Origin: Monilinia fructicola
Lineage: Eukaryota > Ascomycota > Leotiomycetes > Helotiales > Sclerotiniaceae
Reading direction: 5' to 3'
Length of the DNA stretch: 64,000 nt
Assembly: GCA_008692225.1 (NCBI GenBank)
Contig: VICG01000010.1
Location: 1,116,001 to 1,180,000 of the forward strand
Below, piece after piece: positions 1-12,756 of the stretch (positions are counted from its first letter, which is position 1; each line of letters starts with the position of its first letter). The notes beneath the pieces are model-generated. The model was given only the letters and a program-made list of their open reading frames with translations. It was not told where the DNA came from and searched no databases. The position numbers and the translations under genes were made by a program.

Positions 1-1620
1 TCATGCCTAGGGCCGCACGGAAGTTTAGCCTCAAGAGAGATGGGATGATCTGTCCACAAGACACTGACTAATTAATGACTGGTAGTGTCAAATCAAGCGT
101 CTTGCCAATCGGCACCCCTTGATATTCCTTCCCGTCGGTATAGCATCTACTTTCTCACAGTAAGTTTCTCGGTCCGCGCCAGCGGCAAGTTCTTGAATGG
201 AGCAATGACTCCGTTCCGTGCTGTATAAACGGGGGTTCGCTGGTGGAATAAAGCCAGATGATGCAATATTATAGGATTAATTCTCGAAAGTGGCCAATGG
301 AGATTATACCTAACTAGGGAGGGAGGGTGGGAGGGAGAGAGGGAGATATCTAGCAGACTAATAGGGTGGTAATAGAGTAGTGTGGAAAGAAATCAGGATA
401 TCTGAGGAATTTGTAGATGAAGATGCCTACCTAGGTACACCGGGTGGTACAGTACTACCTAGGTATACAAATAGACGTTGATCAAGTATACCTGCAGTAG
501 TCCTCATCGCACGGTTGGTTAAATGTATATGGATATTATATATATATCTCCGAGAGTGGATCTTGAATCGTTGAAAGAATACAAGTACAGTAAACTACTA
601 CAGCACCTACTACCTACCACCTACTACATACTACTGTATGTATGGATGTATACTTTTACCAAACTTTGGTAGAAGCTAATAAACGTTGAGCCGTATCCAT
701 CCAAATGTATCTACCTACAGTAGTATTCTACCCCCACCATACAGAAAATCCGGAAATCATTAATTTCTAAAGGGGAAGCCCCAAGATTGATTCCATCAGC
801 TCAATTGAATTTATCCATAGAGGGCGGACTTGCATTGAAAGCAAAGAAGGCATCTCTAGAAGCGAATAATAATAATCATTATTATAATAATAATAATAAG
901 CAGAACGAAATTGGTATTTAATTAAGCTAATATATCCTTAAAATATGCTTTAAATTAAGAATATAAATAATATAATTAATAGAATAAAAACACAAAATGC
1001 CTAGATACTCGAGTAGGTGAATAATTATACAAATAAACAAGAAGTAATTAAAATAGATTATTAATAATATTATTTAATTATTAAAATAATTTTGGTATAT
1101 CTAGTTTTAATAATATAGATGAATTAATTTATAAAATAAAAATATAAACCATCTCGATAGATAGGTGAATGTATAATTAAGTAGTAAATAAATAATATAA
1201 ATTATACTATATATTATACTATATATTATACTACATATTATACTACATATTATACTACATATTATACTACATATTATACTACATATTATACTCGAATATA
1301 ATCATTTCAAATGAGCTCCAAATACATGCCTAGGCACCTAGGTAATCTACTGGATATCTATACATCTATTTATATATCTGTTCACCTGGGCAGTTACAAG
1401 TAATCCATAGCCGTGAATGTCCTAGATAAGGCATATAATGCATTCCCGTCATCACGTCCAAAAAGAGTGAATTTCCAATGGATATCAAATATCACCTGCA
1501 TCCATCCATTCATTTCATTCATCTGCCTCCACTAGTATTATTCCCACCTTTTCGCCTGATGAACCTACCTAGTAGTACCTAGGCATAAAAGTAGGTAGGT
1601 AGGAAGATATAGTAATGTAG
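1..1620. other. Gene-free AT-rich region upstream of PUB1
   Basis: No protein-coding gene is supported. From about 840 to 1300 the sequence is very AT-rich, with (AAT)n runs and a short tandem repeat. GC rises again before the PUB1 leader. Several copies of the word ACCTAGGT or CCTAGG occur (about 430, 457, 1329, 1337 and 1576), a word that recurs in other gaps of this window. No transposase or other transposon gene is visible. Confidence 0.6.
1198..1292. repeat. AT-rich tandem repeat, 12-nt unit
   Basis: About seven to eight head-to-tail copies of a unit close to ATTATACTACAT. The first copies read ATATATT, the later ones ACATATT, so the array has drifted in blocks. It lies in the AT-rich stretch upstream of PUB1. 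It is a minisatellite with no CRISPR-like spacers. Confidence 0.85.
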
Positions 1621-2416
1621 CCTTGTCCAAATCTTAGCGTAGAAACTAACAGAAAGAAGAGCTCCTCACGCTACCTACTCTTTTTATCAGACCCTCATTA
1701 TTCAACTTGCAGCAATTTGCGCGAACATCTAAACTTCCGTACTTTCTTACTCCCCCCCCCCATTTTCTTCCTTCGTCCGCCATCTTTTTTCTCAGTGTGC
1801 AGAAAATATTGCAGCGTCGTCGTCGTCTCTTTTCTCTCTCTTTCTCAATCTACTGTCGAATAACAGGCGTTTGGATTGTCGAGTGGTGTTTGTATCCTCT
1901 CTATTCCTTTCGACTTTCTTCGTCGTGATTGAATAATTTCTTCCTATTCAGCCCTTCCCATTGTCATCGTCCTCTCTCCTCTTTATTTCTCACTCGGTCT
2001 TCTGAGATTTTGTCGCAGAAAACCCCTCCTTCATCAATCTCTTACTACTCTAAAGCTGTTGCATCATCTCAAGCTTCATTTGAACTCTCTCTGTTCATCT
2101 TGAAATCCCAATCTTCGATTATTTATTCACACAACAAGTGATAAACTTTAACTTGTTGCTATTTATCTGTCAGCGGTCTATTTCGCAAGTTATCTATCGA
2201 ATTTTCGAGTCTCTCGCGCTTCTTATCGTTCAAGTTACACAAGAACGTAAATCAGCGCATCTTCGCAACTCAACTTTTTTTCGTTTCTTGTGTCATCAAT
2301 CTCTTCTCGATCATATCCGCACAATTTTCTACTTCGATCCTACTTCTATCTACTTCATCCGCGCAGGTATTTGAAAATAACCGCAAACAAAATATCATCT
2401 TAGATCACATTCTACA
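1621..2416 (+). promoter_or_regulatory. ATG-free pyrimidine-rich leader of PUB1
   Basis: Reading every line from 1621 to the PUB1 start codon finds no ATG on the + strand, although about a dozen would be expected by chance in 796 nt. The stretch is rich in T and C (for example 1740-1860 and 1960-2060). This fits a long 5' untranslated leader under selection against upstream start codons. The transcription start is not visible. A leader intron is possible (a CAG/GT pair lies near 2366). Confidence 0.6.
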
Positions 2417-4181
2417 ATGGCAGACAACGGTCCTCCACCAGCCAGTGCTCAACTTCCACCACCACCGCAGACTTCTGCTGGTGCGCCAGGCTATGAGAAT
2501 GGCCACAATAACCAAGGCAATCCTTCGCACATGCCACCTCCACCACTTCCGCCAGTCATAATTCCTCAGAACACAAACCCAATCCCAACTGCTATCACCT
2601 CCCCTATGGGTGAGAATGGTGGGGTAATGTCGCCAGATAGCGCTGGCGGCTTCGTCCGCCGAGCTGCTCCAGAACCAAACAAGCGCGCATTATATGTCGG
2701 AGGTCTCGACCCAAGAGTCACTGAAGATGTGCTCCGTCAAATTTTCGAGACAACTGGTCATGTTCAAAATGTTAAAATCATTCCCGACAAGAATGTAGGT
2801 GCTGTCAGTATCAACCCGTTTATCTTTGTCAAATCCTCAAGCTGCGAGCTCACAGAGCCTACAAAATCTCTCGATAGAGTCTGAAAATTTCAACCCTTTC
2901 CAAAATACAATTTTATTTCCATATCAACCTCATGCTAATGGATTTTCAGTCAAAGGGATTTAATTACGGTTTCGTCGAATATGATGACCCTGGAGCAGCT
3001 GAGCGAGCCATGCAGACCTTGAATGGAAGACGTGTCCACCAGGCTGTAAGTGATGATCACTACATTTTTCTGAATAGCCATTCTAATTTCAACAGGAAAT
3101 TCGAGTGAACTGGGCCTACCAATCAAACACATCAAACAAGGAAGATACATCAAACCACTTTCACATTTTTGTAGGAGACCTTTCAAATGAAGTCAATGAC
3201 GAGGTTCTATTACAGGCCTTCTCTGCGTTTGGTTCCGTCTCCGAAGCACGTGTTATGTGGGATATGAAGACAGGAAGGTCTAGGGGCTACGGCTTTGCTG
3301 CGTTCCGCGAACGTCAGGATGCTGAGAAGGCACTAAGCTCCATGGACGGCGAATGGCTTGGTTCCCGAGCCATTCGTTGCAACTGGGCAAACCAGAAGGG
3401 TCAACCATCTATCTCGCAGCAACAGGCCATGTCTGCGATGGGTATGACTCCCACTACACCTTTCGGTCACCATCACTTCCCAACCCACGGTGTCCAAAGT
3501 TACGATATGATTGTTCAGCAGACTCCTCAATGGCAAACCACTTGCTACGTTGGAAACTTGACACCATACACAACGCAAAACGACCTTGTCCCACTGTTTC
3601 AAAATTTTGGATATGTTGTAGAGACTCGTTTCCAAGCCGATCGTGGTTTTGCCTTTGTAAAGATGGACTCTCACGAGAATGCCGCACTAGCTATTTGTCA
3701 ATTGAGTGGATACAATGTCAACGGCCGTCCTCTCAAGTGTAGTGTAAGTTCACCTTGTTCCTTTGAATCATTCCTGTGCTAACGATCCTCTTAGTGGGGC
3801 AAGGATAAAGCACCTACCTCAGCAGGCTTCGATGGCTCTCAGCAAAGCTACAGTCCTCAAGCCGGGCCAACTCCGGGTGGGTTCCCAGGCACGCCCAACG
3901 CTTATTTTCCACAATATGGTGGAATGCCTCCTCAAGCTGGGCCTCAGTCGGCTGGACCCATGGCTAACCAACAGTCTCCAGGCCAGTTCGCTGGTCAACA
4001 AGGAGGATATGGTGGTCCTCCAGCCCAATCTCCAGCTCAATACGGTAACCAGCCCATGGGATACGGTGGTCCAGCCAGTGCCGGAGGATATGGCCGAGGT
4101 GCTCAACCAACACCAACCGCGCAGTGGAGTGCTCCCGCTACACAAAGTTATGGAAACGGCTTTGGTGGCTACCAGGGCTAA
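2417..4181 (+). CDS. PUB1: Pub1/TIA-1-type RNA-binding protein, three RRMs
   Basis: Predicted 502-aa RNA-binding protein of the Pub1/TIA-1/Nam8 family, which binds U/AU-rich mRNA and acts in mRNA stability and stress granules. Exons 2417-2794, 2950-3045, 3096-3743 and 3795-4181 join in frame with GT-AG introns of 155, 50 and 51 nt. The proline-rich N-terminus is followed by RRM1 (RNP2-like ALYVGGL, split by intron 1), RRM2 (HIFVGDL; RNP1-like RGYGFAAF) and RRM3 (CYVGNL; RGFAFVKM). The third intron splits the hallmark KCSWGKD that closes RRM3. The C-terminus is a Q/G/P-rich low-complexity tail with repeated GGY-type motifs, as in prion-like stress-granule proteins. It is preceded by a long ATG-free leader. 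Identification is firm; orthology to Pub1 rather than a paralogue is inferred. Confidence 0.93.
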
Positions 4182-5374
4182 GTTCTACACGGCCGCACGC
4201 ATTTATGACCTCTTTTGGAGCAATTATTTTCAGGTGTATTTCGCTTTGTCAAGTTCTTAGGGTCTTATGGGGAGCCGGGATATTAAGTTTTGGTGGCATA
4301 ATCTCATTTCCGCATCTGTGCTTTGGTCTCTTATTTGACGGCTAGGCCGGGCAGTATTGAAGTTGCATAGGGCGCTCTATTTCAAGATAATTTTCTTTTG
4401 ATCCGTAGTTTCCTATGTTTCCTAGTGTTGGAAAGGTGATTGTTACGTCCATCAAAAAGTTGTTTTCTTCTCTTCTAGGTTATCGTTGCCTTTGGATTAT
4501 TTTTCTGCATTTGATTTGTGGTCTCTCATTCTTCGTCTTTTGTCCTCATGAGTCCACGAATCTACTATAGCGACTACCCCCGTTTATATTGTGCCATGCC
4601 ACTTCTTTTGGTCAACCTTGTCATTATCGAAGTGGCCGGCAGTTACATAAAATATGTTATAAGGAAGATTGTAATGAAAATGATAGGATCGACCTTGGAT
4701 TTTTTTCGGCAGGTTTGGAAGGATTGATTGGCCCGGGAGGGTGGTGCCGAATGGGATGAGGGAACTGTAGAGTTAGAAACATCCACAGCTACCTATAAAA
4801 AGTAAATGACCGATGCTGCCAAAAGCCAGCAATGAATACTACGAATCCTCTCTACTTGGAGTTCATGATCGTGAAGTGAGAACGCAAACATATTGATTGA
4901 CGTGCCAAGATAAAACAGCATATTGACACAAGGTTTCCGTGATTGAGAAATTCTATGGGACAGGTAGATACCCAGGTACATCCATGAATCGGTGGGTAGT
5001 CATAGGTAGGTGGTTGATGATAATGATAAGTAGGTGCGAAAATCCAAGGGTTATCTGGCCAACCTTGGAACAATGAGATAGAATACGACTGGACCTACCA
5101 GTAGCAAGTAGAATTATACTATTGAATTGACAAAACGTTCTGATGGCAGCAGCCGCCCCACATAATTTCCTCTACGCCAATGTGGGGCACTACAGTATAA
5201 ATTGATTAATTTGATACGACGCGGTCTTTCTTGACGCGAGTTCCCGTGACGCAAGTCCAAATAGCTAAATAAATTTCTACAATTTTATCCCTTGTGCCAT
5301 ATTTATCTCCCCGTAACAGTAATACGTGAAATCCAGTGCATTCCTAACAATTCGCACTTTCCCCAAACGATTTT
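4182..5374. other. Gap between PUB1 and PIF1
   Basis: Holds the PUB1 3' region, T-rich from about 4200 to 4560, and the PIF1 upstream region. No conserved coding stretch was seen on either strand. Confidence 0.6.
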
Positions 5375-8184
5375 ATGCCCTTTGGCCGCGCTGCCTTTCC
5401 AGCACCGTGTTCATTCACTAGAGGTTATCTTGCGCAACGCTGGAGAGCGCATCCTCATTTTATATTTCGCAACGCCAATGCACCAACTCAAGAAGTTCGA
5501 TACTCTTCTGCCCTCAACGCGATGTTAGGACGGGCGATTGCAGCTAAGGCTACAGAGCCCCAAGCTCCCAATTCGAAGGATGATGCAAAGAAGAAAGCAA
5601 TTACACAAAACAATTTGACACGCAATGGGAATATTCAAGAATCATTAAAGCCCAAGCCAAAATCTTCACAGGCAATTGGTGGATTCGTCCAGCCCTTGAG
5701 GCCAACGTCAGCAAATGGGAAGATACCACCAAAGGAAAGCCAATCAACCGTTGCCTCGAGCATTACCAGCTCTCATCTGAGTTCGTTACTTAGTAGGGAT
5801 GGTTCATTCAAGGACACCCAGAATAGCAGTTTCGATCTTGTACAATTCGATGCGGATGATCTGAGCGATGACGACAATATAGATTTCGATATCAGTTACG
5901 CTTTGCCTACACAGCCTTTATCTACCAATGTTTCCATGCCAGCTCCCCCGAAACCTATCCGTCCAACAATACCATCATCCCCATTTACTGGACTAGTACA
6001 AGCACAACGAGCCCCGAGTAGTAGCGCGCAGACTTGGTCGTCTTCACCACCTTCACATAAGGAGACACCGCCTGGAGCTAGAAAGCGGAAAGAGCATGTG
6101 GAATCGGTGGCAGAGTCTGTGATAGTTATAGAAGATGATGAACTGCCCAAATCAAAACGACGAACATTACCATGGTTGAATGAAATATCACAAGAAGACG
6201 AGGTATCATACAGGCAAGAAAAAGCCGAGGGATTGAGTTCTCAAATGACTGACGGCTCATCTACTACCGCAACTTGTATCAGGTGCAAAAAGATAGGCCA
6301 TTATACCGAGCAATGTCCTATAATTGGGAAAGGAGATCCAAGCGAGTGGGCCTACGCTCCTACTCGAGAAGACAAGAGAACACCTTGGAATACCAGCGCA
6401 AAAACGATTGCAGATGGTAAGAAGTTGGCTAAGGAAAGGCGAAAGAGAAAGACAGATGATGCTGAAAAGGCAGCTGTCAATGCTCATGGTCGTACCAAGA
6501 CTGCCAAATTGGCCCCGATACAGTTGACTGACGAGCAAACTCGAGTCAAGGAGTTAGTCGTGGATCAGGGGAGAAGTGTCTTCTTTACTGGATCAGCGGG
6601 TACTGGAAAATCCGTTCTAATGAGGTCAATCATTGCTGCTCTGAAGAAGAAGTATGTCCGCGAGAGCGACCGAGTTGCTGTCACGGCCTCAACAGGTTTA
6701 GCTGCATGTAATATTGGCGGCGTGACGCTTCACAGCTTCGGTGGGATTGGGCTTGGCAAAGAGGACGTAGGTACTCTTATAAAGAAGATAAAAAAAAACA
6801 ATAAAGCTAAACTTCGATGGACAAGGACCAAGGTTTTGGTCATTGATGAAATTTCTATGGTTGATGGCGACTTGTTCGACAAATTAGAAGAAATTGCGAG
6901 GGGAATGCGTAACAATGGACGACCATTTGGCGGTATACAACTTGTGATCACAGGAGACTTCTTCCAACTGCCCCCTGTTCCAGATTACAATCACAAGGGT
7001 CGAGATGTTAAATTTGCCTTCGATGCTGCAACCTGGAAAACAGCAATTAATCACACCATTGGTCTAACAGAAGTCTTCCGTCAAAAGGATCCTGGTAGGT
7101 TGGATACATGACTTTATACTGAATCAGACTAACATTACATAGTATTCGCAAACATGTTGAACGAGATGCGGCTAGGAAGGGTTTCTCAAGATACCATAAG
7201 AGCTTTCGCCGGAATGAAACGCGCCATTAATTACGAAGATGATTTGACTGCTACAGAACTGTGCGTATCCCAAAATATCAAACATCTTCTTCGCTGACTG
7301 TCTTTAGATTCCCAACCAGAGGTGAGGTTGAGAACTCAAATACGTTCAGACTGAGAAGCCTTCACGGCAAGTCGTATAGGTTTAATGCAATTGACTCTGG
7401 GTCAATCTCTGATGAGGGAGTGAGAGAGAAACTCCTTTCAAACATGATGGCCCCTAAATCAATCGAACTAAAGAAGGGGGCCCAGGTCATGTTGATCAAA
7501 AATATGGATGACGGTCTAGTGAACGGATCACTTGGTAAAGTTGTTGCTTTCATGAGCGAAAAATCGTTTGAGATCTACGACTCGAATCCAGATATACTCA
7601 ATGAGAAAGAACTTTCTGATGCCGAGGAAGAACACAACCGCCAATCAGATCTCGCTAAGTTTAAGCAGACTAATAGGGAGTTACCTAGCACTGGAATCTC
7701 AAGCAATGGCAGGCTATACCCATTGGTTCGGTTTTCTATCCCAGATGGAACTGTTAGAGATCTCCTTGTTCAGCCAGAGGAGTGGAAGATTGAGCTCCCG
7801 AACGGAGAGGTGCAGGCACAACGCATTCAGTTACCTCTGATTCTCGCCTGGGCACTGTCCATTCACAAAGCACAGGGGCAAACTCTAGAACGTGTTAAGA
7901 TTGATTTGAAGAAAGTGTTTGAGAACGGCCAAGCGTATGTTGCATTGAGTCGAGCAACGAGCCAAGCTGGATTAGAGGTCCAGAACTTCGACCCAAAGAA
8001 AGTCATGGCTCACCCAAGGGTTGCGGAATTTTATAACAGCTTGTACAGCGTTAACAAAGCTTTGGCTCACCCGAAAGTTGCGAAGGCAGATCCACCTAAG
8101 GTACCTACAAAACCCATCAAGCCATTGATGGACGATCCTTTTCTCGATGAGGACGAGGAAGAGATGGCACGACATTTTGGTTGA
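5375..8184 (+). CDS. PIF1: PIF1-family 5'-3' DNA helicase
   Basis: Predicted 904-aa ATP-dependent DNA helicase. The family acts in mitochondrial DNA maintenance, telomerase removal and unwinding of G-quadruplexes. Exons 5375-7094, 7143-7260 and 7308-8184 join in frame with 48- and 47-nt introns. Visible motifs are Walker A GSAGTGKS (residues 406-413), Walker [21 protein letters not shown], and the C-terminal [10 protein letters not shown] plus YVALSRA of superfamily 1B. The N-terminal 400 residues are mostly disordered and carry a perfect CX2CX4HX4C zinc knuckle starting at residue 301. The first 49 residues are Arg/Ala/Phe-rich without acidic residues until late, like a mitochondrial presequence. 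A second in-frame ATG at 5522 could give a nuclear form. The reading frame is intact. Confidence 0.95.
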
Positions 8185-9034
8185 AAGGGTATCTATGAGA
8201 TCATGATAGCATAATTTTGGGTGTTGCAGGAGTCGCTGAGGTTTGCTCAAAATTTCCTAGGCGGGTCGTGATCAGGTACTGGACCCTGGAATCTGGGTTG
8301 TCTTTGCACGGCGCCATCATCATGGCATGGGATTAGGGACGATTAATAATACCCTCTTCATATGTATACTCGTAGAAATTTATCACGAACAAATTACAAA
8401 GACTTCTTGTGAAATGGTTAAATGCTGAGCAAATGAATATCAAAGCATGCGTGCGTACTGCCTCGACTTTGCAACAAAAATGCTATGGAGAGATATATAT
8501 ATACATATATATCTCCCCAGGAGGTATATAATCATACCTAGTTTGACATCATCCATCATCGTCGTCATCATCATCAGCAGCATCATCATGTTAGGAACTG
8601 CATCGTCTTTCCTAGCAAATTCACCCCGCCACCTATCGATAAGGCGGCGGGGAAGTTATTTTGAGGCGGCGATTGACCTGCCGATTAATTAGTTCTAAGC
8701 TAAAACCCACCTGGGCAAGCTTTAGGTTAGCTCAAAAATCCGATATACTTTTTTATCACATCCTCACTATAAACCTACCCTTGCAACAACCATCCAAAAG
8801 CTAAACATATTTGTCAAGTTTCCTTCTCTTCTCTTCGCTTCTCTTTGAGAACCCATTCTTCTTTTTCTTATTTCTAAATCAGTTCTATACCAATAACTCT
8901 TCCTCTTCCTCTCTTCATTTATTTGAAGCCATCCAAATACTCCTCAGCGCTTATACCACCCTCCTCCATCTCTTACTACATATCGTGAAGCTTTCTTCTT
9001 GACCAGTGGTGACAACCCAAAAACCGAGCCCAAC
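8185..9034. other. Gap with EDC3 promoter and leader
   Basis: Contains an (AT)n stretch near 8490-8510, an ATC/AGC trinucleotide run near 8540-8590, and a pyrimidine-rich stretch from about 8800 that probably is the EDC3 5' leader. It holds no ATG between about 8590 and the start codon at 9035. No gene seen. Confidence 0.55.
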
Positions 9035-11225
9035 ATGTCGAACCAATTTATTGGGCTTACCATGTTGGTGACTTTGAGTTCTCCACCTGGGGCGCAACTG
9101 AGAGGCACCGTCTGTAGCATTGTTCCCGGTGAAAGCTTGACTCTACGCGAAGGTTGGTGCTCAGTAACATTGGCAAAAATCCGTTGTATTGGCTAACACG
9201 AATTGTGCTTCATAGTCACCTGTCCTGCTAATGGAAAATACGTCCCGGAGTTTATGATCAATGCCGCTGAGATTGTGGAATTGGTGGAGGCTGGGAATGA
9301 AGAGTACAAACCGCCGCCTCCTCCCGCTATACAACAGATGCCAGTGGTTGTACCTGCCTCGACAGCGAAAAGTTTTGAAGATCCTGCAATCCTGAGCATG
9401 GGCAAGAGACCAGGATCGAAAGCTTCTCCGGCAATACCAATCCAATCACGATCACAATGGAAGGGTGCTCCGATGGAACGCAATGATTCCGTGGAAACTG
9501 CCGTCGGTCGTGACGATAGGCTCAAAGAACGAATTACTTCATCAAAACTACCCGAAAGCAATACGACCGATGGAATTCAAGATCAAGAGGAGCGTGAAGA
9601 AGCAGAGATCCTGGAAGAACTGGATGTAGAGCTAGCTGGATTGTCAGTGGAGCCAGCTTTAGGCAAGTCAGGGCGACGAACTCGCAAACGGAAGAATCAA
9701 GGCAAAAAGCCTGTAGAACGAGCTTTCCAGGAGCCGGATGTTGTCCCAGCGAAAGAGACGACCCGTTCGAAAGGTTGGAGACAAACTCCATTGTTAGAAC
9801 CGGTTACGTCATTTCAACCTTTTTCAACCTTGAAGAAGTCTCAGAGAAGGGGCAACAAGAATATGGAAGAGAGTGGATGGGCCACCGAAGATGCAACTGA
9901 TGTGCAAGAGATGGGAGATTTTGATTTTGCTGGTAGCTTGGCAAAATTTGACAAAAAGAGTGTCTTTACACAAATTCAGGCAGAGGATGGTATCGCAGAG
10001 TCAGACCGTCTAGTTGGACATAATCGCGTGCCGAAAGCAAAGCCAGGGACTTATGGGGGAAAGAACTTTCACCCCACTGAGAACGTCTTGGGGTTACCAA
10101 AATGGTGCCGCAAAAGCTGCAGGGGCTTGGAAGAGTGATGCTGACGATACCGATATCCAAGAAAGGAGTAGCCAAAGAGGTTCGGGAAGTGGTAGAAATT
10201 CTCGTTCGCGAAGACCGGATAGTAAATTAAGTACCCATCCCCGACCAACTTCACGAAAGGAAAGCATTGTTCCAAGCTCCCAGCCATCGCGAAACATTTC
10301 TGCGGTGCCATCAAAACCTATGTTCTATCTTGTTCCCTCGGATCGTCGATGTGAACCCATATCAGCACTTCAGATGCTTAATTTGGAAAACATCGCAGAT
10401 TCAGAACTTGGCCTTACTGAGGATATGATGACTGAAAACGCAGGTCGTGGTATCGCAGAAGTCGGATTATCAGCTGTGAACACTGGAGGTCGTGGTTTGA
10501 CCCAAGGCAAAAAATCTTCTATCCCTATTGTGATAGTCTTCGCTGGAAATAACAAAAGCGGTTTGCGAGCGGTAGCAGCTGGTCGACACCTTCGAAACCA
10601 TGGTCTGGATGTTGCAGTATGTGTCCTTGGTCTCGAACGTGATTCCGAGCTCTTGGTTGGGCTACGCCGTCAAATCAAAGTTTTTCGTGGTTTTGGCGGC
10701 AAAGTTTTCTCTAAATCTGAACTTCTTGATCATGTCAAAAATTTGGCCGTACCTATTGATCTCATCATAGATGGTCTCCTCGGACTCACAATGACATTTG
10801 AGGAACTTCGATTAAGCGACCAAGCTGCAGCCTACGAGCTCATTGAATGGGCCAACCGAAGTAAAGCATCTGTTCTTGCCATCGATGTTCCTACCGGTAT
10901 CGATCCCACTAGCGGTAAAGTCAGTATCATCGATGGAAGAAAGTTATATATCCACGCGAGATACGTAGTTGCGATGGGGGCGCCCAAGAAGGGTTTATTA
11001 GAAGCAATGAGTATGGGCGAGGGAGTTGATGATGGAGAGAAAATGGGATTAGGGATTGCGGGTGGGAGTGCAAAAGCCAGTGGAGATTGGCAGCTTTTTG
11101 TTGCGGATATTGGATTAGGGATAGCGGTTTGGAAGAAAGCTGGAACGAGGGTTAGGAGGGGCGTGGAGTTTGAGGGCAGCTGGGTATTGGGAATGAGGTT
11201 TCAAGGCCGAGCGGAAGTTGAGTAA
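9035..11225 (+). CDS. EDC3: Edc3 mRNA decapping enhancer, one frame break
   Basis: Edc3 is a P-body scaffold that activates Dcp1/Dcp2 decapping. Exon 1 is 9035-9152; a 63-nt intron (branch GCTAAC at about 9191) leads to exon 2 at 9216. Domains in order: N-terminal LSm domain (starts MSNQFIGLTM, continues across the intron as REVTCPANG), a charged linker, an FDF motif (DFDFAGSLAKFD, then GTYGGKNFHPTENV) and a YjeF_N domain (MLNLENIADSELGL; VIVFAGNNKSG; DGLLGLT; VLAIDVPTGIDPTSG). The frame changes at about 10090-10096: upstream it ends in ENVLG and continues in a different frame as YQNGAAKAAG. One surplus G or T in the GGGGTT run explains it, and removing one base gives exactly 709 codons (708 aa). 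No splice pair of suitable length resolves it. Confidence 0.9.
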
Positions 11226-12756
11226 TTTTCAGCTCCGGTTTGAGATTCTTCTACTTCTTGGTATGTTTTTATGGTATGCAGGTGGTATGGGATCAATAAC
11301 ATGAAATTTGGAACGGAGCGGAAATGACTTTATAGCATCAGCAGGGCGTTTTATTATGTTGCATATTTTGGTACTGGCTAAGTGCCTGACTAGGCTGGCT
11401 ATCACTGCCTGGCTTGGTGGCACCTGGAATGAATAAAACGAAACTTAATACCAGGTGTAAGCTTATGAGCATGAGATGATGTGGTTGCGACTTAGTCGTC
11501 GATAGACTGGCCAATGTGTGACGCTATAGCAGGAAAAACATATAGGAAGATAGATACTGACCGACCCCATCATTATCCCAAATAACCTACATAAATCATA
11601 ATTACACACAATCTAGCATGCCCATCCCATCTCGCCTACCCAGGTGGTCGGTCAAATGGCCGTTTGCAACATTTCGTTTCGTAAATCTAATTTTAATGCT
11701 CAATGGGTCTTTCTTGCCACTTGTTCATGCGTTCTTTTGTTTTGCTTTTGTTTTTGTTTTGTTTTTTCTTGTCATGTTTTGTTTGTTGGGCTTTTTTTGG
11801 GGGAGGCGGTGTGGAGAAGGGGGGAGATGGAGAGGGCAGGAGGGGAAGGAGAGGAAGGGGAGGAAGGGGGAAAGAAAGGGGTAACGATGAATAAATAGAA
11901 CCGGGGGCCGGGGGGTGGAGGGGGGCGGGGCAGGGTGGAGTTATTTTATCATATATTAGGGGGTGATACGGTGCGGGTGCGGTTAGGTTAGGTTAGGTTG
12001 GTTGGTTGAAGGTGTGGGGTTTGGACTTTGGATTTCGGGAGGATGGGTGGGGAAGGGGGAGGAGGAGGAGGAGGAGGAGGAGTTGTAGAGTAGGTGGGTG
12101 TGTGTTTTTTTTTTGGTTTTTCTTTTATACGCATATATGCATATATACATATATACATACACATTCAGATAGATATTCAGATATATACCTAGGTATACAC
12201 TGAGATATATATATATGTGTGTGTGTATGTATGCATGTGCGTGTGCGTGTATATAACATTCCCACCAATCTCACCCATCCAAGAATGATTGATAACTTTT
12301 ATTCCGATGTGCATCTAAGAATCCACGTCCAGGGCGTCTCAAGGGTTGAATTTGGATGTCGCAGAGCTAATTAGGTATCTATCTATCTATCTATCTATTC
12401 TCGAACTCGAATTTAAGGCTAGCGATGGAATCTGAGGTTAGAAATGCAATCTGATCCAATCCAACGCCATGGTATGTATGTATGTATGTATGTATGTATG
12501 AAGGATTAATGCAAGGTGCATGATTATCCTGTCCTTTCTATCCATCCTTTCTGTCCTGTTTCTATCATATCCTATTCCATTAAGCAACCAATGCACAGGT
12601 GACCCTTCTCTTCTCCTCTCCGCCACTCTATATACATATACAGACCTATCCGATCACAGAACGCGCATGTCCTTCTATTGAATTTACAGTTCTGTTCCTC
12701 TACCACGTCTCCCCAATTTCCGAACCCGTTTCCTTCGCCTTCCTCGCGGAACCAAT
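11226..12756. other. Gap with G-rich tract and microsatellites
   Basis: Lies between the 3' ends of EDC3 (+) and IRS4 (-). From about 11790 to 12080 the + strand is strongly G-rich, with many GGG/GGGG runs and a (GGA)n run near 12058-12080. It also holds three copies of GGTTA near 11980-11997, (TATC)n at about 12375-12399 and (TATG)n at about 12472-12500. No coding support. Confidence 0.6.

Noticed and set aside
1198..1292. Possible CRISPR-like array
   Set aside because: Twelve-base units follow each other directly with no spacers; a minisatellite in a fungal genome.
10014..10140. Intron in EDC3 to explain the frame change
   Set aside because: The only nearby GT-AG pair spans 38 nt, too short and of the wrong length modulo three; sequence on both sides is continuous conserved protein.
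11980..11997. GGTTA repeats as telomere sequence
   Set aside because: Only three copies of a five-base unit, not TTAGGG, and inside a gene-rich region.
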